64,000 bases of DNA from Lachnospiraceae bacterium (GTDB lineage: Bacteria; Bacillota; Clostridia; Lachnospirales; Lachnospiraceae): positions 1 through 64,000 of the forward strand of contig JAILGF010000067.1 of the NCBI GenBank assembly GCA_024696945.1, read 5' to 3'. Below the pieces are notes generated by a model. That model ran no database searches. It was not told where the DNA came from and saw only the letters and a program-made list of their open reading frames with translations. The translations under genes and the position numbers were made by a program. Below are positions 42,276-52,705 of this stretch, piece after piece. Within the stretch, counting starts at the first letter, position 1, and each line of letters begins with the position of its first letter.

Positions 42276-45200
42276 ATGAATACAGGTAGATTAACGGTAA
42301 CTAAGGATTGGAGGGACTGCTTTTCAGGTTATACTATAAATATGGCTCAAAAGCTTGTTGATGCTAACTATGTCAGAGATTTTAAGGCTCAGAAAGATAG
42401 AGCTGAGGCGTCCGTAGTAGATCTGGGTTATAGTTCAAATAAAGTAGTTATATACAATCCTCCGACATCATTCTCCACTAATTGGAATCCGGAATTATTT
42501 TCTTGTACATGTACAAGGAAACTCAGAAGATATACCTACGAAAACTATAATAGGTGCATACATAAAGCTGCTGTACTTTTGTATTGGGAAAAGCAGCACG
42601 GTCCATGGGTTTTTACTGAAAATGAACAGGAGCATGCCGCAAGGTTAGAAAAAGAAAAGAAAGAGCTTGAGAAGAAACGTTTAAAAGAGAAGATAGAAGC
42701 AGAGAAGAGAATAATTATCAACGCTGCGGATTTCTTAAGAAGTCAAAGACATGATACGCGAGGCACATATTTTAACCTTTTAGAAGCAGTTAAGAGATTT
42801 CATACCAACAGGTATTCAGTTAATCAGCTTGAAAAGCTATTCAATACTCCGAATGGAATAGTAATCGACAGAACAACGCTCCAGTACGGAAGCAGTAATG
42901 AACAGGAGCTTTGTTTTAATGCTTCTGCAAGCGATCTTGAATCAAGAAGTTACAGAAATTCATTAAGACTTGTAATGACAAGAAACAAGCTTTTAGAATT
43001 TAGATGTTCATGTAATCGTTTTTATGGATATCTGAATGAATCTGATGTTTTCTGTGTTCATCAGCTTGCATTTTTGCTCAAGGTTTATGATTATATTGAG
43101 GAAAACGATCCTGGAGATGCTACAGACAGAGCTGCATTTGATTTCTTTGATGCTATGGATATTTCCGGAAGGAATTTAAGTTCTGCTGATGAAAAAGCCG
43201 TGATCAAGAAGACGCCCAATGTTGTAATTTCGCCTCTTTTAAACATTGAGGACGGATCTGTGGCTTTATCATTTAAAATAGGTCTTATTGGACAGAAAAA
43301 GGTTCAGCTTAAAAACCTTGAAGTCTTTTCTGAATCTGTACAATTAGAGAGTTTATTTAATGCAAGTAAAACTTTATCCATAGATTTCTCTAAGCAGGAT
43401 TTTGAGGAAAATAGTACCCCTTGGGTCAATTTTATACATCAAAGAGTCAGTGATACAAATAAAGTCAACGATAAACTTGAGGCAAAAGGCCGTTGGTATT
43501 ATACGCCTACCATAAGTACTTCAAATAAGGACGAGCTTTACGGTGCTACTCTTGACAGATTTTATGATATTGCAGAAGGAACTGATTGTGAGTGCTTGAA
43601 GAAGGATGTATCCTTCACTGAAATTGATAATACTGATAGAAGCTTTTATTCCGCTAAACGTAAAAAGATAACGAAGAAAGATACTTCCTACATTCATATC
43701 GGGCATCACAATATGAAGGTAAGTATAAAAACAGAACCGCTAACCGCCACTAACGGTGATTTTATCGGTGTGGAGGTTACCGGAACAATGCCGATCATTA
43801 GACTGGGCAGTGTTGATGCATATATTATCGGCAAGGATTATGTGAGCAGGATTACAAAGGAAGAACAGTACGCATTGCTGCCTTTTATGAAGGCTGCCGA
43901 CAAGTCAGGCAATATATGCTTTAGGATTGGTAAGGAAAGGCTTGCGGAATTTTACTATCGTGTAATTCCCTTCATGCAGGAGCATTCTTATATCGATTTT
44001 ACGGATACATGCTCCGATATGGCAGAAAAGATCATGCCGCCGGAACCTAAGTTTACTTTTATTCTGGATTCGGATGATAATCTTTTTGAATGTAAGGTAA
44101 AGGTTGCATATGATGACGAAGAGACAATACTTCCAAGGAAATCCCTAAAGGACAAACGCGTTGATACTTCGCAGGAAACAAGGGTTGTTGAAGCCGTACG
44201 CGAATTCTTCCGGGAATACGACGGACTAAGGCAATGCTTTGTTGTTCAGGCTTCCGAAGATCTTATGTTTAAAATCCTTACAGAAGGAATAGCCAGTTTT
44301 TCTTCTTTCGGCGAAGTACTGGGAACAGATGCATTTAAAATAAACAAAGTAAAAAGCAGTCCTCAGATTACCGTTGGTGTTTCGGTTGAAAGCGGTATCA
44401 TGGATATATCTGTTATTTCAAAGGATATAAGTCCTAAGGAACTGCTTGATATTCTTGAAAGCTATAGGCTAAAGAAAAGATATTATAAATTAAAGTCCGG
44501 AGAATTTGTCGATCTTTCCGAAAATGAACAATTTGATTCATTGACGGATATGGCCGACAGAATGAATCTTCCGATGGAAACGCTCATTGAGGAAGGTGTA
44601 AAGGTTCCGGCATATAGGGCCCTGTATCTCAATAAGCTTTTAGAAGAACGTGAAGCTCTTGTAAGCAATAGGGATAAAACATACAGAACACTTATAAAGA
44701 ACTTTCAGACAATAAAGGATGCGGATTATGAGGAGCCTGAAGGATTCAAGGATGTGCTGCGCCCTTATCAGGTATATGGTTTTAAATGGCTTAAAACACT
44801 TTCGGCTGCCGGTTTCGGAGGAATACTTGCGGATGAAATGGGCTTAGGAAAAACCCTGCAGGCAATTTCTTTAATGGAATCATTGAAGGAAGATGGGGAT
44901 GCTGCTCCGAACCTTGTTGTTTGTCCGGCCTCTCTTGTATATAACTGGCAGGAAGAAATTAAAAGATTTGCTCCGAAGCTTGTTTCATGTGCACTTTCGG
45001 GTTCTGCTGCAAACAGGAAGAAGGATTTAAGCCGGTTTGAAGGTAAAAATACAAAGGATTCTCCCGATATATATATTACGAGTTATGATAGCTTAAGGAA
45101 AGACATTACTCTTTATGAAAAGCTTCAGTTTAATGTTGTTATCCTTGATGAAGCACAGTATATAAAAAACCAAAATGCGGCAATGACAAGAGCCGTAAAG

Positions 45201-46154
45201 GTTCTTAAGGGAAATCATCGTTTTGCGATGACAGGAACGCCTATCGAGAACAGACTTGCTGAGCTATGGAGCATATTTGATTTTCTGATGCCCGGATTCC
45301 TTTATAATTATAATGAGTTTTCCGGCCGGTATGAAACGCCTATTGCAAAAGCAAAGGATCCGGCAGCTGCAGAAAACCTAAAAAACATGGTCAGGCCGTT
45401 CATTTTAAGAAGGCTAAAGACAGAGGTATTAAAAGATCTTCCCGATAAGCTCGAAGAGGTCCGTTATATAAGGTTTGAGGATGACCAGCGAAAGGTTTAC
45501 GACGGTCAGGTTGTAAAATTACGTCAGATAATCGAGAACTCAAACGGAAATAATGAAGACAAGATGAGAATTCTTGCCGAGATTACTAAGCTGCGACAGA
45601 TATGCTGCGATCCTTCACTTTTATTTGAGAATTATAAGGGCGAAAGTGCTAAAAGGAAGGGCTGTTTGGATCTGATAAACAGTGCAATTTCCGGCGGACA
45701 CAGAATGCTTGTATTTTCACAGTTTACATCGATGCTGGCACTTTTAGAGGAAGATTTAAGGGCTAACGATATCAAATACTATAAGATAATCGGATCTACT
45801 CCAAAAGAACAGAGGATAAGGCTGGTACACGATTTTAATGACGGTAATGTTCCTGTATTCCTTATTTCTCTTAAAGCAGGAGGTACCGGGCTGAACCTGA
45901 CTGGAGCGGATGTTGTTATACATTATGATCCTTGGTGGAATCTGGCCGCACAGAACCAGGCAACCGACAGGGCTCATCGTATAGGTCAGAAGAATACGGT
46001 AACAGTATATAAGATGATAATGAAGGATACTATTGAGGAAAAAATCCTCGGACTTCAGGAAGCAAAGAAGGATCTTGCTGATGCTATTTTAGAGGGCGAG
46101 GGTAAGTCTTTATTTGCTCTTTCGGGTGAGGAACTTTTGGGATTGCTTTCGTAA
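42276..46154 (+). CDS. SWIM-domain SNF2 family DNA translocase/helicase
   Basis: This 1292-aa protein has two CxC...CxH SWIM zinc-binding motifs (about 70-105, CTCTRKLRRYTYENYNRCIH; about 245-270, CSCNRFYGYLNESDVFCVH). An SNF2-associated middle region (about 300-800) leads to an SNF2 ATPase core. Motif I is DEMGLGKT (about 853) and motif II is DEAQ (about 957), with TGTPIEN and FSQFTSM. The C-terminal helicase lobe has GGTGLNLTGADVV and AQNQATDRAHRIGQ. Such proteins remodel DNA-protein complexes; the precise role in bacteria is unknown. The RBS is TAGGAG. It is only 9 bases after ribF. Confidence 0.92.
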   Translation: MNTGRLTVTKDWRDCFSGYTINMAQKLVDANYVRDFKAQKDRAEASVVDLGYSSNKVVIYNPPTSFSTNWNPELFSCTCTRKLRRYTYENYNRCIHKAAVLLYWEKQHGPWVFTENEQEHAARLEKEKKELEKKRLKEKIEAEKRIIINAADFLRSQRHDTRGTYFNLLEAVKRFHTNRYSVNQLEKLFNTPNGIVIDRTTLQYGSSNEQELCFNASASDLESRSYRNSLRLVMTRNKLLEFRCSCNRFYGYLNESDVFCVHQLAFLLKVYDYIEENDPGDATDRAAFDFFDAMDISGRNLSSADEKAVIKKTPNVVISPLLNIEDGSVALSFKIGLIGQKKVQLKNLEVFSESVQLESLFNASKTLSIDFSKQDFEENSTPWVNFIHQRVSDTNKVNDKLEAKGRWYYTPTISTSNKDELYGATLDRFYDIAEGTDCECLKKDVSFTEIDNTDRSFYSAKRKKITKKDTSYIHIGHHNMKVSIKTEPLTATNGDFIGVEVTGTMPIIRLGSVDAYIIGKDYVSRITKEEQYALLPFMKAADKSGNICFRIGKERLAEFYYRVIPFMQEHSYIDFTDTCSDMAEKIMPPEPKFTFILDSDDNLFECKVKVAYDDEETILPRKSLKDKRVDTSQETRVVEAVREFFREYDGLRQCFVVQASEDLMFKILTEGIASFSSFGEVLGTDAFKINKVKSSPQITVGVSVESGIMDISVISKDISPKELLDILESYRLKKRYYKLKSGEFVDLSENEQFDSLTDMADRMNLPMETLIEEGVKVPAYRALYLNKLLEEREALVSNRDKTYRTLIKNFQTIKDADYEEPEGFKDVLRPYQVYGFKWLKTLSAAGFGGILADEMGLGKTLQAISLMESLKEDGDAAPNLVVCPASLVYNWQEEIKRFAPKLVSCALSGSAANRKKDLSRFEGKNTKDSPDIYITSYDSLRKDITLYEKLQFNVVILDEAQYIKNQNAAMTRAVKVLKGNHRFAMTGTPIENRLAELWSIFDFLMPGFLYNYNEFSGRYETPIAKAKDPAAAENLKNMVRPFILRRLKTEVLKDLPDKLEEVRYIRFEDDQRKVYDGQVVKLRQIIENSNGNNEDKMRILAEITKLRQICCDPSLLFENYKGESAKRKGCLDLINSAISGGHRMLVFSQFTSMLALLEEDLRANDIKYYKIIGSTPKEQRIRLVHDFNDGNVPVFLISLKAGGTGLNLTGADVVIHYDPWWNLAAQNQATDRAHRIGQKNTVTVYKMIMKDTIEEKILGLQEAKKDLADAILEGEGKSLFALSGEELLGLLS

Positions 46155-46189
46155 ATAATTGAATTTCTTACTGAAAGGATGTATTTTAG

Positions 46190-47251
46190 ATGGCTATTAA
46201 TATTAAAACCGTTACATGTCCCGCATGCGGTGCAAAGGTTAATTATGATGAAAACAATAAAACCGCCTACTGTGAATTTTGCGGCGCATTGCTTGATATG
46301 ACGGAAGAATATGGTGAGAAAAAGGACCGTGAGCGTGATGACATTCAGGATATGAAGATAAATCATATTTTGAATAATATAAACGGAAGGCCTGTAAGGA
46401 CAAACAATGTTGACATACAAAAGTCCAGGAAAACAGCCTTGATCATAATTCTTGCAATATTCGGAACATTTTTTATCATAAGCATCATGTTCAGCGTTGT
46501 CGGTGGCAGAATGGCTTTTAATACTATAAATTCCATTGCCACAAGCACCAAGGAAGAAGAAACTGAAGTCGAAATTGATCCTTTTGATAAGTTAACTATC
46601 ACATATTCAGGAATTAGCGGAAAAGGCACCGCAAGACTCAGTGACGGAAATGTTTACTCCGTTTCAAATATTAAGAAAACCACATCCAATACGGATAAGC
46701 TGAGTAACGGTGATACGATCACAGTTAAATACGAAACTAACAGCGTAAAATATAATAGAACAATATATAATCTTACCCAGACCGAAAAGACTTATACCGT
46801 ATATGGACTTGATGAATATGTTTTTGATATCAACGAGGTAGGGGAAGAGGATCTGGAAATACTAAAAAAGAATGCAATACAAAAGGCTTTAAATGATTGT
46901 AAAGAAGTAGATTTTGCATATGTTGAAGACAGTTTTAACATTTATGCTATATATACCCTTGTTGAAAAGGACTATTCCGAGCAGATGTCGGTATTTATCG
47001 TATCCTTTGATTATATTGATGAGGATGAGACAAAAACCGGATATCACATGTCAAAGTATTCAAATATCGTAAAACATTCAAACGGAGAATACAAGATCAA
47101 TTTCAACACAGGTACTTATACATACGTAAGAGAGTCATATTTTAACGGCTTTACGGTTCCCTCGGCACATTCGACATGGGATGCCGTTTACACGGATGTT
47201 TATCTGAATAACAAAGCCGATTGGTTTATTCATGAAGATTTAAAAAATTAA
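46190..47251 (+). CDS. Zinc-ribbon membrane protein
   Basis: The 353-aa product starts with a CPACGAKVNYDENNKTAYCEFC-type zinc ribbon (two CxxC pairs; residues 10-31). A cytosolic linker leads to one membrane helix (about 84-105, KTALIIILAIFGTFFIISIM), and an external region of about 240 residues follows. The external region includes a beta-rich repeat, GKGTARLSDGNVYSV and YTVYGLDEYV. I recognise no family beyond zinc-ribbon membrane proteins, which are common in Lachnospiraceae and unassigned. AAAGGA lies before the start. Confidence 0.6.
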   Translation: MAINIKTVTCPACGAKVNYDENNKTAYCEFCGALLDMTEEYGEKKDRERDDIQDMKINHILNNINGRPVRTNNVDIQKSRKTALIIILAIFGTFFIISIMFSVVGGRMAFNTINSIATSTKEEETEVEIDPFDKLTITYSGISGKGTARLSDGNVYSVSNIKKTTSNTDKLSNGDTITVKYETNSVKYNRTIYNLTQTEKTYTVYGLDEYVFDINEVGEEDLEILKKNAIQKALNDCKEVDFAYVEDSFNIYAIYTLVEKDYSEQMSVFIVSFDYIDEDETKTGYHMSKYSNIVKHSNGEYKINFNTGTYTYVRESYFNGFTVPSAHSTWDAVYTDVYLNNKADWFIHEDLKN

Positions 47252-47269
47252 CATAATATGGAGGTGCGG

Positions 47270-49150
47270 ATGGTTAAGTGGATTTTTCTGGTAGATTCGG
47301 ATACTGTTTCATTAAAAAACATAGGCCGCATTCTTAGTAAAGGAAATATGCGTGTGACCGCATTCAACACCGGTGAAGCGTTATTGAACTATCTTAATGT
47401 CAATCATTCTCCGGATATGATAATTATCGATTCCGAGATTACAGGTATAGGCTGCGGGGAAACAATAAAAACATTGAGACAGCCCGAATTCTTAAAGAAT
47501 TTCGGGGATGTTCCTATCGTTCAGCTTAAATCCAAGACCAGCAGGGATGATGAGATAAGATTTGGTGAGCTTGGAGTGGTAGGCTGTCTGAATAAAGGCG
47601 CCGAAAGCGATGAAATGCTCAACAAGATAAATCTTATTTTTGAAGAGCACAAAGCGATCAAGGATGTTGTTTTTTCTCTAAAATCGGAATCTGAAGAAAA
47701 CCCCTCGGAGGAAATTATATCCCTCAGCAGATTTTCTGATATCCTTCGTGAAAAAGAAGTTACAAATAATGCTCTTTTGCTAAATAAGGATGAATTCGTA
47801 CATGTTTACAGATTTATAATGCGTTATATAAAAAGATATAACAAAAACGCCTGCAATCTGTTTTTTACCATCAGTAATCCATTACCTGAGAATAGCGATA
47901 AGTTTGATCTGATAAAGGATGAATTCCTGAATCATGTAATTCATATGCTGAGAAAAAGTGATATCATCACGAAACCGACCGACAATCAGATCATGGTCCT
48001 CCTTACCGATATAAAGGAGGTTTTTGTCGATCAGGTTATAGGAAGCATTTTAAGAACATGGTATTCTAAGAACGGAAACATTGTCAGTATTTCTTATGAG
48101 GTTCATTTTGAAAGCTTTTCTGACAGCGAATACGGGAAGAATGATAGGCTGAAGGTAATAATCGTTGATGATGATTTCATGAACCTGAAGATGGCTTCGT
48201 TTATCTTGGAAAAGAACGGAATTGAAGTTATTTCTATGAAATCCGGCCAGGAGCTTTTAAACAGGATTAAGGATTACAAACCAGATCTTATACTTCTGGA
48301 TGTAAATATGCCGGAAATGGACGGATTTGAGACTCTTGAAAGACTTCGTGCCCAGGAGGAAAGCTCACTTGAGATACCGATCATATTCCTGACTGCAGAT
48401 GACAGCAATGAAACTGAGACCAAGGGGCTTGCACTGGGTGCAATGGATTTTATTAAAAAACCTTTCGTGCCTGATGTACTGATCTTGAGGGTAAGACATA
48501 CTGTAGCACTTACGAGGCTTCAGATGAATCTTGAACAGGAGGTTGACCGTAAAAAGAAAGAAATAGAATCCCTGTTTATGCATGTGGTACAATCCTTGGC
48601 TGATGCGATCGATGCAAAGGACACTTATACAAACGGTCATTCTGACAGGGTTGCCCGCTACTGCCGCGAAATAGCGAAACGATACGGATATTCAGCCGCC
48701 GAACAGGATAATATTTACATGATGGGACTTCTCCATGATGTCGGTAAGATCGGTGTTCCCGATGCGGTTATAAATAAACCGGCTAAGCTTACCGATGCAG
48801 AATTTGACCTTATTAAAAATCATCCGGTAATGGGAGCGAGAATCCTCAAGAATATAAAGGAGCTTCCAAAACTTGCAACCGGAGCCCGCTGGCATCATGA
48901 AAAATACGGTGGCGGAGGATATCCCGACGGACTTAACGGTACTGATATCCCTGAGGAAGCAAGGATCATTGCGGTGGCTGACGCTTATGATGCAATGACG
49001 AGCCGAAGAAGTTACAGGGAGCCGTTAAGCCAGGAATCTGTAAGAAAAGAAATCGAAAGAGGGATCGGTGTTCAGTTTGATCCTGATTTTGCAAGGATCA
49101 TGCTTGAGATGATCGATGAGGACGTAAATTACAATATGCGAGAGATGTAG
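47270..49150 (+). CDS. REC - degenerate middle domain - REC - HD-GYP response regulator
   Basis: The start at 47270 is preferred to 47258 because GGAGG is 5 bases before it. The 626-aa protein has a first receiver domain (about 1-120) with DSD and IDSEIT but poorly kept acidic and Lys positions, so it is probably degenerate. A middle region (about 165-290) looks like a decayed GGDEF domain. A second receiver (about 292-410) is intact, with VDDD, LDVNMPEMDG and KKPF. A linker helix leads to HD-GYP with HDVGKIGVP (about 488), HHEKYGGGGYP and VADAYDAM. It is a predicted phosphorylation-controlled c-di-GMP or related phosphodiesterase. Confidence 0.88.
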   Translation: MVKWIFLVDSDTVSLKNIGRILSKGNMRVTAFNTGEALLNYLNVNHSPDMIIIDSEITGIGCGETIKTLRQPEFLKNFGDVPIVQLKSKTSRDDEIRFGELGVVGCLNKGAESDEMLNKINLIFEEHKAIKDVVFSLKSESEENPSEEIISLSRFSDILREKEVTNNALLLNKDEFVHVYRFIMRYIKRYNKNACNLFFTISNPLPENSDKFDLIKDEFLNHVIHMLRKSDIITKPTDNQIMVLLTDIKEVFVDQVIGSILRTWYSKNGNIVSISYEVHFESFSDSEYGKNDRLKVIIVDDDFMNLKMASFILEKNGIEVISMKSGQELLNRIKDYKPDLILLDVNMPEMDGFETLERLRAQEESSLEIPIIFLTADDSNETETKGLALGAMDFIKKPFVPDVLILRVRHTVALTRLQMNLEQEVDRKKKEIESLFMHVVQSLADAIDAKDTYTNGHSDRVARYCREIAKRYGYSAAEQDNIYMMGLLHDVGKIGVPDAVINKPAKLTDAEFDLIKNHPVMGARILKNIKELPKLATGARWHHEKYGGGGYPDGLNGTDIPEEARIIAVADAYDAMTSRRSYREPLSQESVRKEIERGIGVQFDPDFARIMLEMIDEDVNYNMREM

Positions 49151-49166
49151 GAAAGAAGGTAAAAAA

Positions 49167-50093
49167 ATGGAAGAATCAATGAAGGATTTTGAGAAAGAAT
49201 TGAGTAATTCTTTCAGGGTACTGAAAATAGGTGAGATACTTGACAGTATGATCGTTGATATCGATGATGCCGGTGTAACCTGTGATATAGGATATTATAC
49301 ACAGGGAGTTGCTCCTCTTGATGCTATTTCGGACGATCCGGATTTTAATGCATTGAGAGACCTGAAAATCGGAGACAGCTGTAAGGTTATGGTTGTCGAT
49401 CTTGATGACGGAAAAGGAAATGTACAGCTTTCAATGAAGGAAGCAAGGGAAGCTGAAGCTTGGGATAAGATAGAGAAGATTTTTGAAAACCGTGAAATCG
49501 TAAGCGTGCATATCAAAGCTAAAGTGCCTTCCGGAGTTATAACTTATCTTGAAGGAATAAAGGCTTTTATCCCAGCTTCACAGCTCGCTATGGAATATGT
49601 TGAGGATACGAGTGAATATGTCGGAAAAACTCTTAACATAAGAGTAATGTCGGCAGATAAAAATGCTAAGAAGCTGACTTTATCCGCAAAGGCGGTACTT
49701 AGAGAAAAAGAAGAACTCGGAAAGCAGAAGAAGATACAGGCAATTGTTCCGGGCTCGGTATTTGAAGGAACGGTTGAAAGGATGGAGACCTACGGTGCAT
49801 TTATCCTGCTTGACAACGGTCTTACCGGACTTCTTCATATTTCACAGATATGCGAGAAAAGAATTAATAAGCCCTCTGAAATACTTAAGCTTGAGCAGAA
49901 GGTAAAGGTTAAGGTCCTTAAGGTTGATGGAGGAAAGATATCGCTTACCATGAAGGACGTTGAAGGTAAGGCTCAGGAAACTGATGTTACAGATACCGAC
50001 GATAATGAAGAAGAAAACAATTCATATTCGGAAGAGATGACTAATACACCTTTTGCCGCTCTGTTTTCCAAGCTTGGAATAAATAAAGAATAA
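49167..50093 (+). CDS. S1 RNA-binding domain protein (ribosomal S1-like)
   Basis: A 308-aa protein with three S1 repeats (about 20-95, 105-180 and 192-268). They carry GDSCKVMVVDLDDGKGNVQL, YLEGIKAFIPASQLAME and the canonical last repeat PGSVFEGTVERMETYGAFIL and GLTGLLHISQI. The C-tail is acidic with a helical end, PFAALFSKLGINK. It is shorter than E. coli S1 (six repeats) and like the 3-4 repeat forms of Firmicutes, which may act in mRNA binding. The RBS is AAGG, and the gene is 16 bases after the HD-GYP gene. Confidence 0.88.
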   Translation: MEESMKDFEKELSNSFRVLKIGEILDSMIVDIDDAGVTCDIGYYTQGVAPLDAISDDPDFNALRDLKIGDSCKVMVVDLDDGKGNVQLSMKEAREAEAWDKIEKIFENREIVSVHIKAKVPSGVITYLEGIKAFIPASQLAMEYVEDTSEYVGKTLNIRVMSADKNAKKLTLSAKAVLREKEELGKQKKIQAIVPGSVFEGTVERMETYGAFILLDNGLTGLLHISQICEKRINKPSEILKLEQKVKVKVLKVDGGKISLTMKDVEGKAQETDVTDTDDNEEENNSYSEEMTNTPFAALFSKLGINKE

Positions 50094-50117
50094 AATAAAT
50101 ATATACAAAAAATTACA

Positions 50118-50146
50118 TTGTAATATTTTAAAAAAGAAGTTATAAT
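50118..50146 (+). promoter_or_regulatory. Sigma-A promoter for cellobiose phosphorylase
   Basis: TTGTAA (50118-50123), 17 bases, and a perfect TATAAT (50141-50146). The start codon is 37 bases downstream. Confidence 0.6.
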
Positions 50147-50182
50147 TCTTTTTAAACAAAAATAAAAACGGAGGTTTATTTA

Positions 50183-52579
50183 ATGCAGTACGGATATTTT
50201 GATCTTGAGAACAAAGAGTATGTTATCACACGCCCGGATACCCCGGCACCTTGGTGTAATTACCTGGGTTCACCCGCATATGGTGCGATTATTTCGAATA
50301 ATGCGGGCGGATACAGTTTTGTAAAGAGCGGTGCAAACGGTCGTATAACCAGATATCGTTTTAATTCCATGATGGCGCTTCCCGGACGTTATATATATTT
50401 AAGGGATAAGGCAACCGGAGATTACTGGACTACTTCATGGCAGCCTGTAGGAAAGAGCCTTGACGTATATAAGAACGTAGTACGTCACGGTACAGGATAT
50501 TCTGTATTTACATCGGATTATTCCAATATTAATTCTGAAGTTACTTATTATGTACCTAAGGATGCTGAATACGAGGTATGGTCGGCTAAGATCACAAATA
50601 CCGGTGCTTCTGCAAGAGATCTTTCCGTATTCGGTTTTGTTGAGTTCACAAATGAGGATAATTATGAGCAGGACGGTGTAAACCTTCAATATACGCTTTT
50701 CATCTCAAGAACTGAGCTTGCAGGACGTAAGATCGTTCAACATATCAATGAACTTATAGGCCGTGACGAAAACGGTGAAAACGGTCATGAAAGATTTTTA
50801 GGATTAGCTAATCAGCCTGTTACCGCAGGTGAAGGTGACTACGAGAAGTTTATAGGACCTTACAGGACCTTCTCTAATCCTATAGCTGTTGAAAACGGTG
50901 CCTGTGACGGTTCAATGAACTACAACAGCAATTCATGCGGCGCGCTTCAGAGTGACGTTACATTGGCTCCCGGTGAATCTAAGCAGTTTGTATTTGTTCT
51001 TGGTAAGAAGAAGCCGAAGGAAGCTGATAAGATCCTTGATAAGTATGCAGACGGAAGCATTGTTGAAAAGGAAGTTGAAGAGCTTAAGGCTTACTGGCAT
51101 GCAAAGCTCAATAATTTCGCTGTTAATACTCCTTCTGAAGAATTTAACAATATGATAAACGTATGGAACGCTTATCAGTGCTTCATTACATTTACATGGT
51201 CAAGAGCCGCATCACTGATATACTGCGGACTTCGTAACGGTTACGGATACCGTGATACCGTACAGGATATCCAGGGTATCATCCACCTTGATCCTGAGAT
51301 GGCTTGTGAAAAGATCCGTTTCATGCTTTCGGCTCAGGTAGATAACGGAGGCGGACTTCCTCTGGTTAAGTTCAACCATAATGCAGGTCACGAGAATACT
51401 CCCGATGATCCAAGCTACGTAAGAGAGACCGGACATCCTTCTTATCGTGCTGACGATGCACTTTGGCTCTTCCCTACGGTATATAAGTATGTAGGAGAGA
51501 CAGGAAACAAGGCATTCTATGATGAGGTTATTGTATATGCCAACGGCGGTGAAGCTTCTGTATATGATCATTTAAAGAAGGCCATCGAGTTCTCTATGAA
51601 CAGGCTTGGCGACCATGATATGCCTGCAGGCTTACATGCAGACTGGAATGACTGTTTAAGACTTGGTGCTAAGGGAGAATCCACATTCGTAGCTTTCCAG
51701 CTTTACTACGCTATGAACATGATGGAAGAGGTTGCTGCACTTAAGGGCGATGATGAATATATCTCATATATCAAGGATGTAAGAACTAAGCTTGCTGCTT
51801 CCCTTGAGAAATGTTGGGATGAGGACCGTTTCATCCGCGGTATCCGTGAAAACGGCGTGATCGTTGGTGCCAAGAAGGATCCTGAGGCTAATATGTGGCT
51901 TAATCCTCAGAGCTGGTCAGTTATTTCAAAGTTTGCTTCAAAAGAGCAGGGTCAGACCGCTATGGGCAAGGTAGAAGAGATCCTGAACACACCTTACGGT
52001 GTGAAGATCATGGAGCCTCCTTACAGATTCCATTGGTTTGATGATGCACTGATGAAGGTATTTAACCCCGATACAAAGGAAAACGGCGGTATTTTCTCGC
52101 AGTCACAGGGCTGGGCAATACTTGCTGACTCTCTGTTAGGAAACGGTGACAGAGCGTTCAAATACTTCTTAGAGAGCTCGCCCGCATCAATGAATGATAA
52201 GGCAGAGATCCGCTGCATAGAGCCTTATGTACACGGACAGTTTACAGAGTCCAAGGCTTCACCTTTTGAGGGACGTTCACATGTTCACTGGCTGACAGGT
52301 ACAGCTTCAACCGTTATGGTTGGATGTGTGGAAGGAATCTTGGGAATGAGACCCGATGCGGAGGGACTGATAATCGATCCTTCAATTCCTCATGAGTGGG
52401 ATGGCTATACTGTTGAGAAGAACTTCAGAGGCGCTCATATCTCCATGAAGTTTGAAAATCCCGATCACGTTCAGAGCGGTGTTAAGGAGCTTTATCTTAA
52501 TGGCGAGAAGCTTGCAGGTAATAAGATCGACGGAAAGCTTCTTAAGGCTCAGAATGATGTAAGAGTTGTTCTTGGTTGA
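50183..52579 (+). CDS. GH94 cellobiose phosphorylase
   Basis: This 798-aa cytosolic enzyme phosphorolyses cellobiose to glucose 1-phosphate and glucose, saving ATP. The N-terminal beta-sandwich starts QYGYFDLENKEYVITRPDTP, and the catalytic (alpha/alpha)6 barrel has the general acid Asp487 in GLHADWNDCL. Other anchors are GYRDTVQDIQGI and the phosphate-site region GRSHVHWLTGTASTV. The length fits cellobiose phosphorylase (about 800-820) rather than cellodextrin phosphorylase (about 980). No signal peptide. AACGGAGG is the RBS. A single-gene transcript is expected. Confidence 0.95.
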   Translation: MQYGYFDLENKEYVITRPDTPAPWCNYLGSPAYGAIISNNAGGYSFVKSGANGRITRYRFNSMMALPGRYIYLRDKATGDYWTTSWQPVGKSLDVYKNVVRHGTGYSVFTSDYSNINSEVTYYVPKDAEYEVWSAKITNTGASARDLSVFGFVEFTNEDNYEQDGVNLQYTLFISRTELAGRKIVQHINELIGRDENGENGHERFLGLANQPVTAGEGDYEKFIGPYRTFSNPIAVENGACDGSMNYNSNSCGALQSDVTLAPGESKQFVFVLGKKKPKEADKILDKYADGSIVEKEVEELKAYWHAKLNNFAVNTPSEEFNNMINVWNAYQCFITFTWSRAASLIYCGLRNGYGYRDTVQDIQGIIHLDPEMACEKIRFMLSAQVDNGGGLPLVKFNHNAGHENTPDDPSYVRETGHPSYRADDALWLFPTVYKYVGETGNKAFYDEVIVYANGGEASVYDHLKKAIEFSMNRLGDHDMPAGLHADWNDCLRLGAKGESTFVAFQLYYAMNMMEEVAALKGDDEYISYIKDVRTKLAASLEKCWDEDRFIRGIRENGVIVGAKKDPEANMWLNPQSWSVISKFASKEQGQTAMGKVEEILNTPYGVKIMEPPYRFHWFDDALMKVFNPDTKENGGIFSQSQGWAILADSLLGNGDRAFKYFLESSPASMNDKAEIRCIEPYVHGQFTESKASPFEGRSHVHWLTGTASTVMVGCVEGILGMRPDAEGLIIDPSIPHEWDGYTVEKNFRGAHISMKFENPDHVQSGVKELYLNGEKLAGNKIDGKLLKAQNDVRVVLG

Positions 52580-52622
52580 TCTGTTTTAATAATTATACAT
52601 AATGGTTTAATAAAATTATACC

Positions 52623-52705
52623 GGAGACAAGGGTATGGTTTTGCAAATTCCAAGGTGATCAGCTTTGGAAACACAGAACCGGCCCTTGACTCCTTTTTAT
52701 TTTTA
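52623..52705 (+). terminator. Long, branched terminator hairpin after cellobiose phosphorylase
   Basis: The outer stem GGAGACAAGGG / CCCTTGACTCC (52623-52633 / 52683-52693, with an A-A mismatch) closes over GGTTTTG / CAGAACC and a central CCAA / TTGG hairpin. A TTTTTATTTTT run follows. It is larger than a usual terminator (71 bases of structure). Confidence 0.65.
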
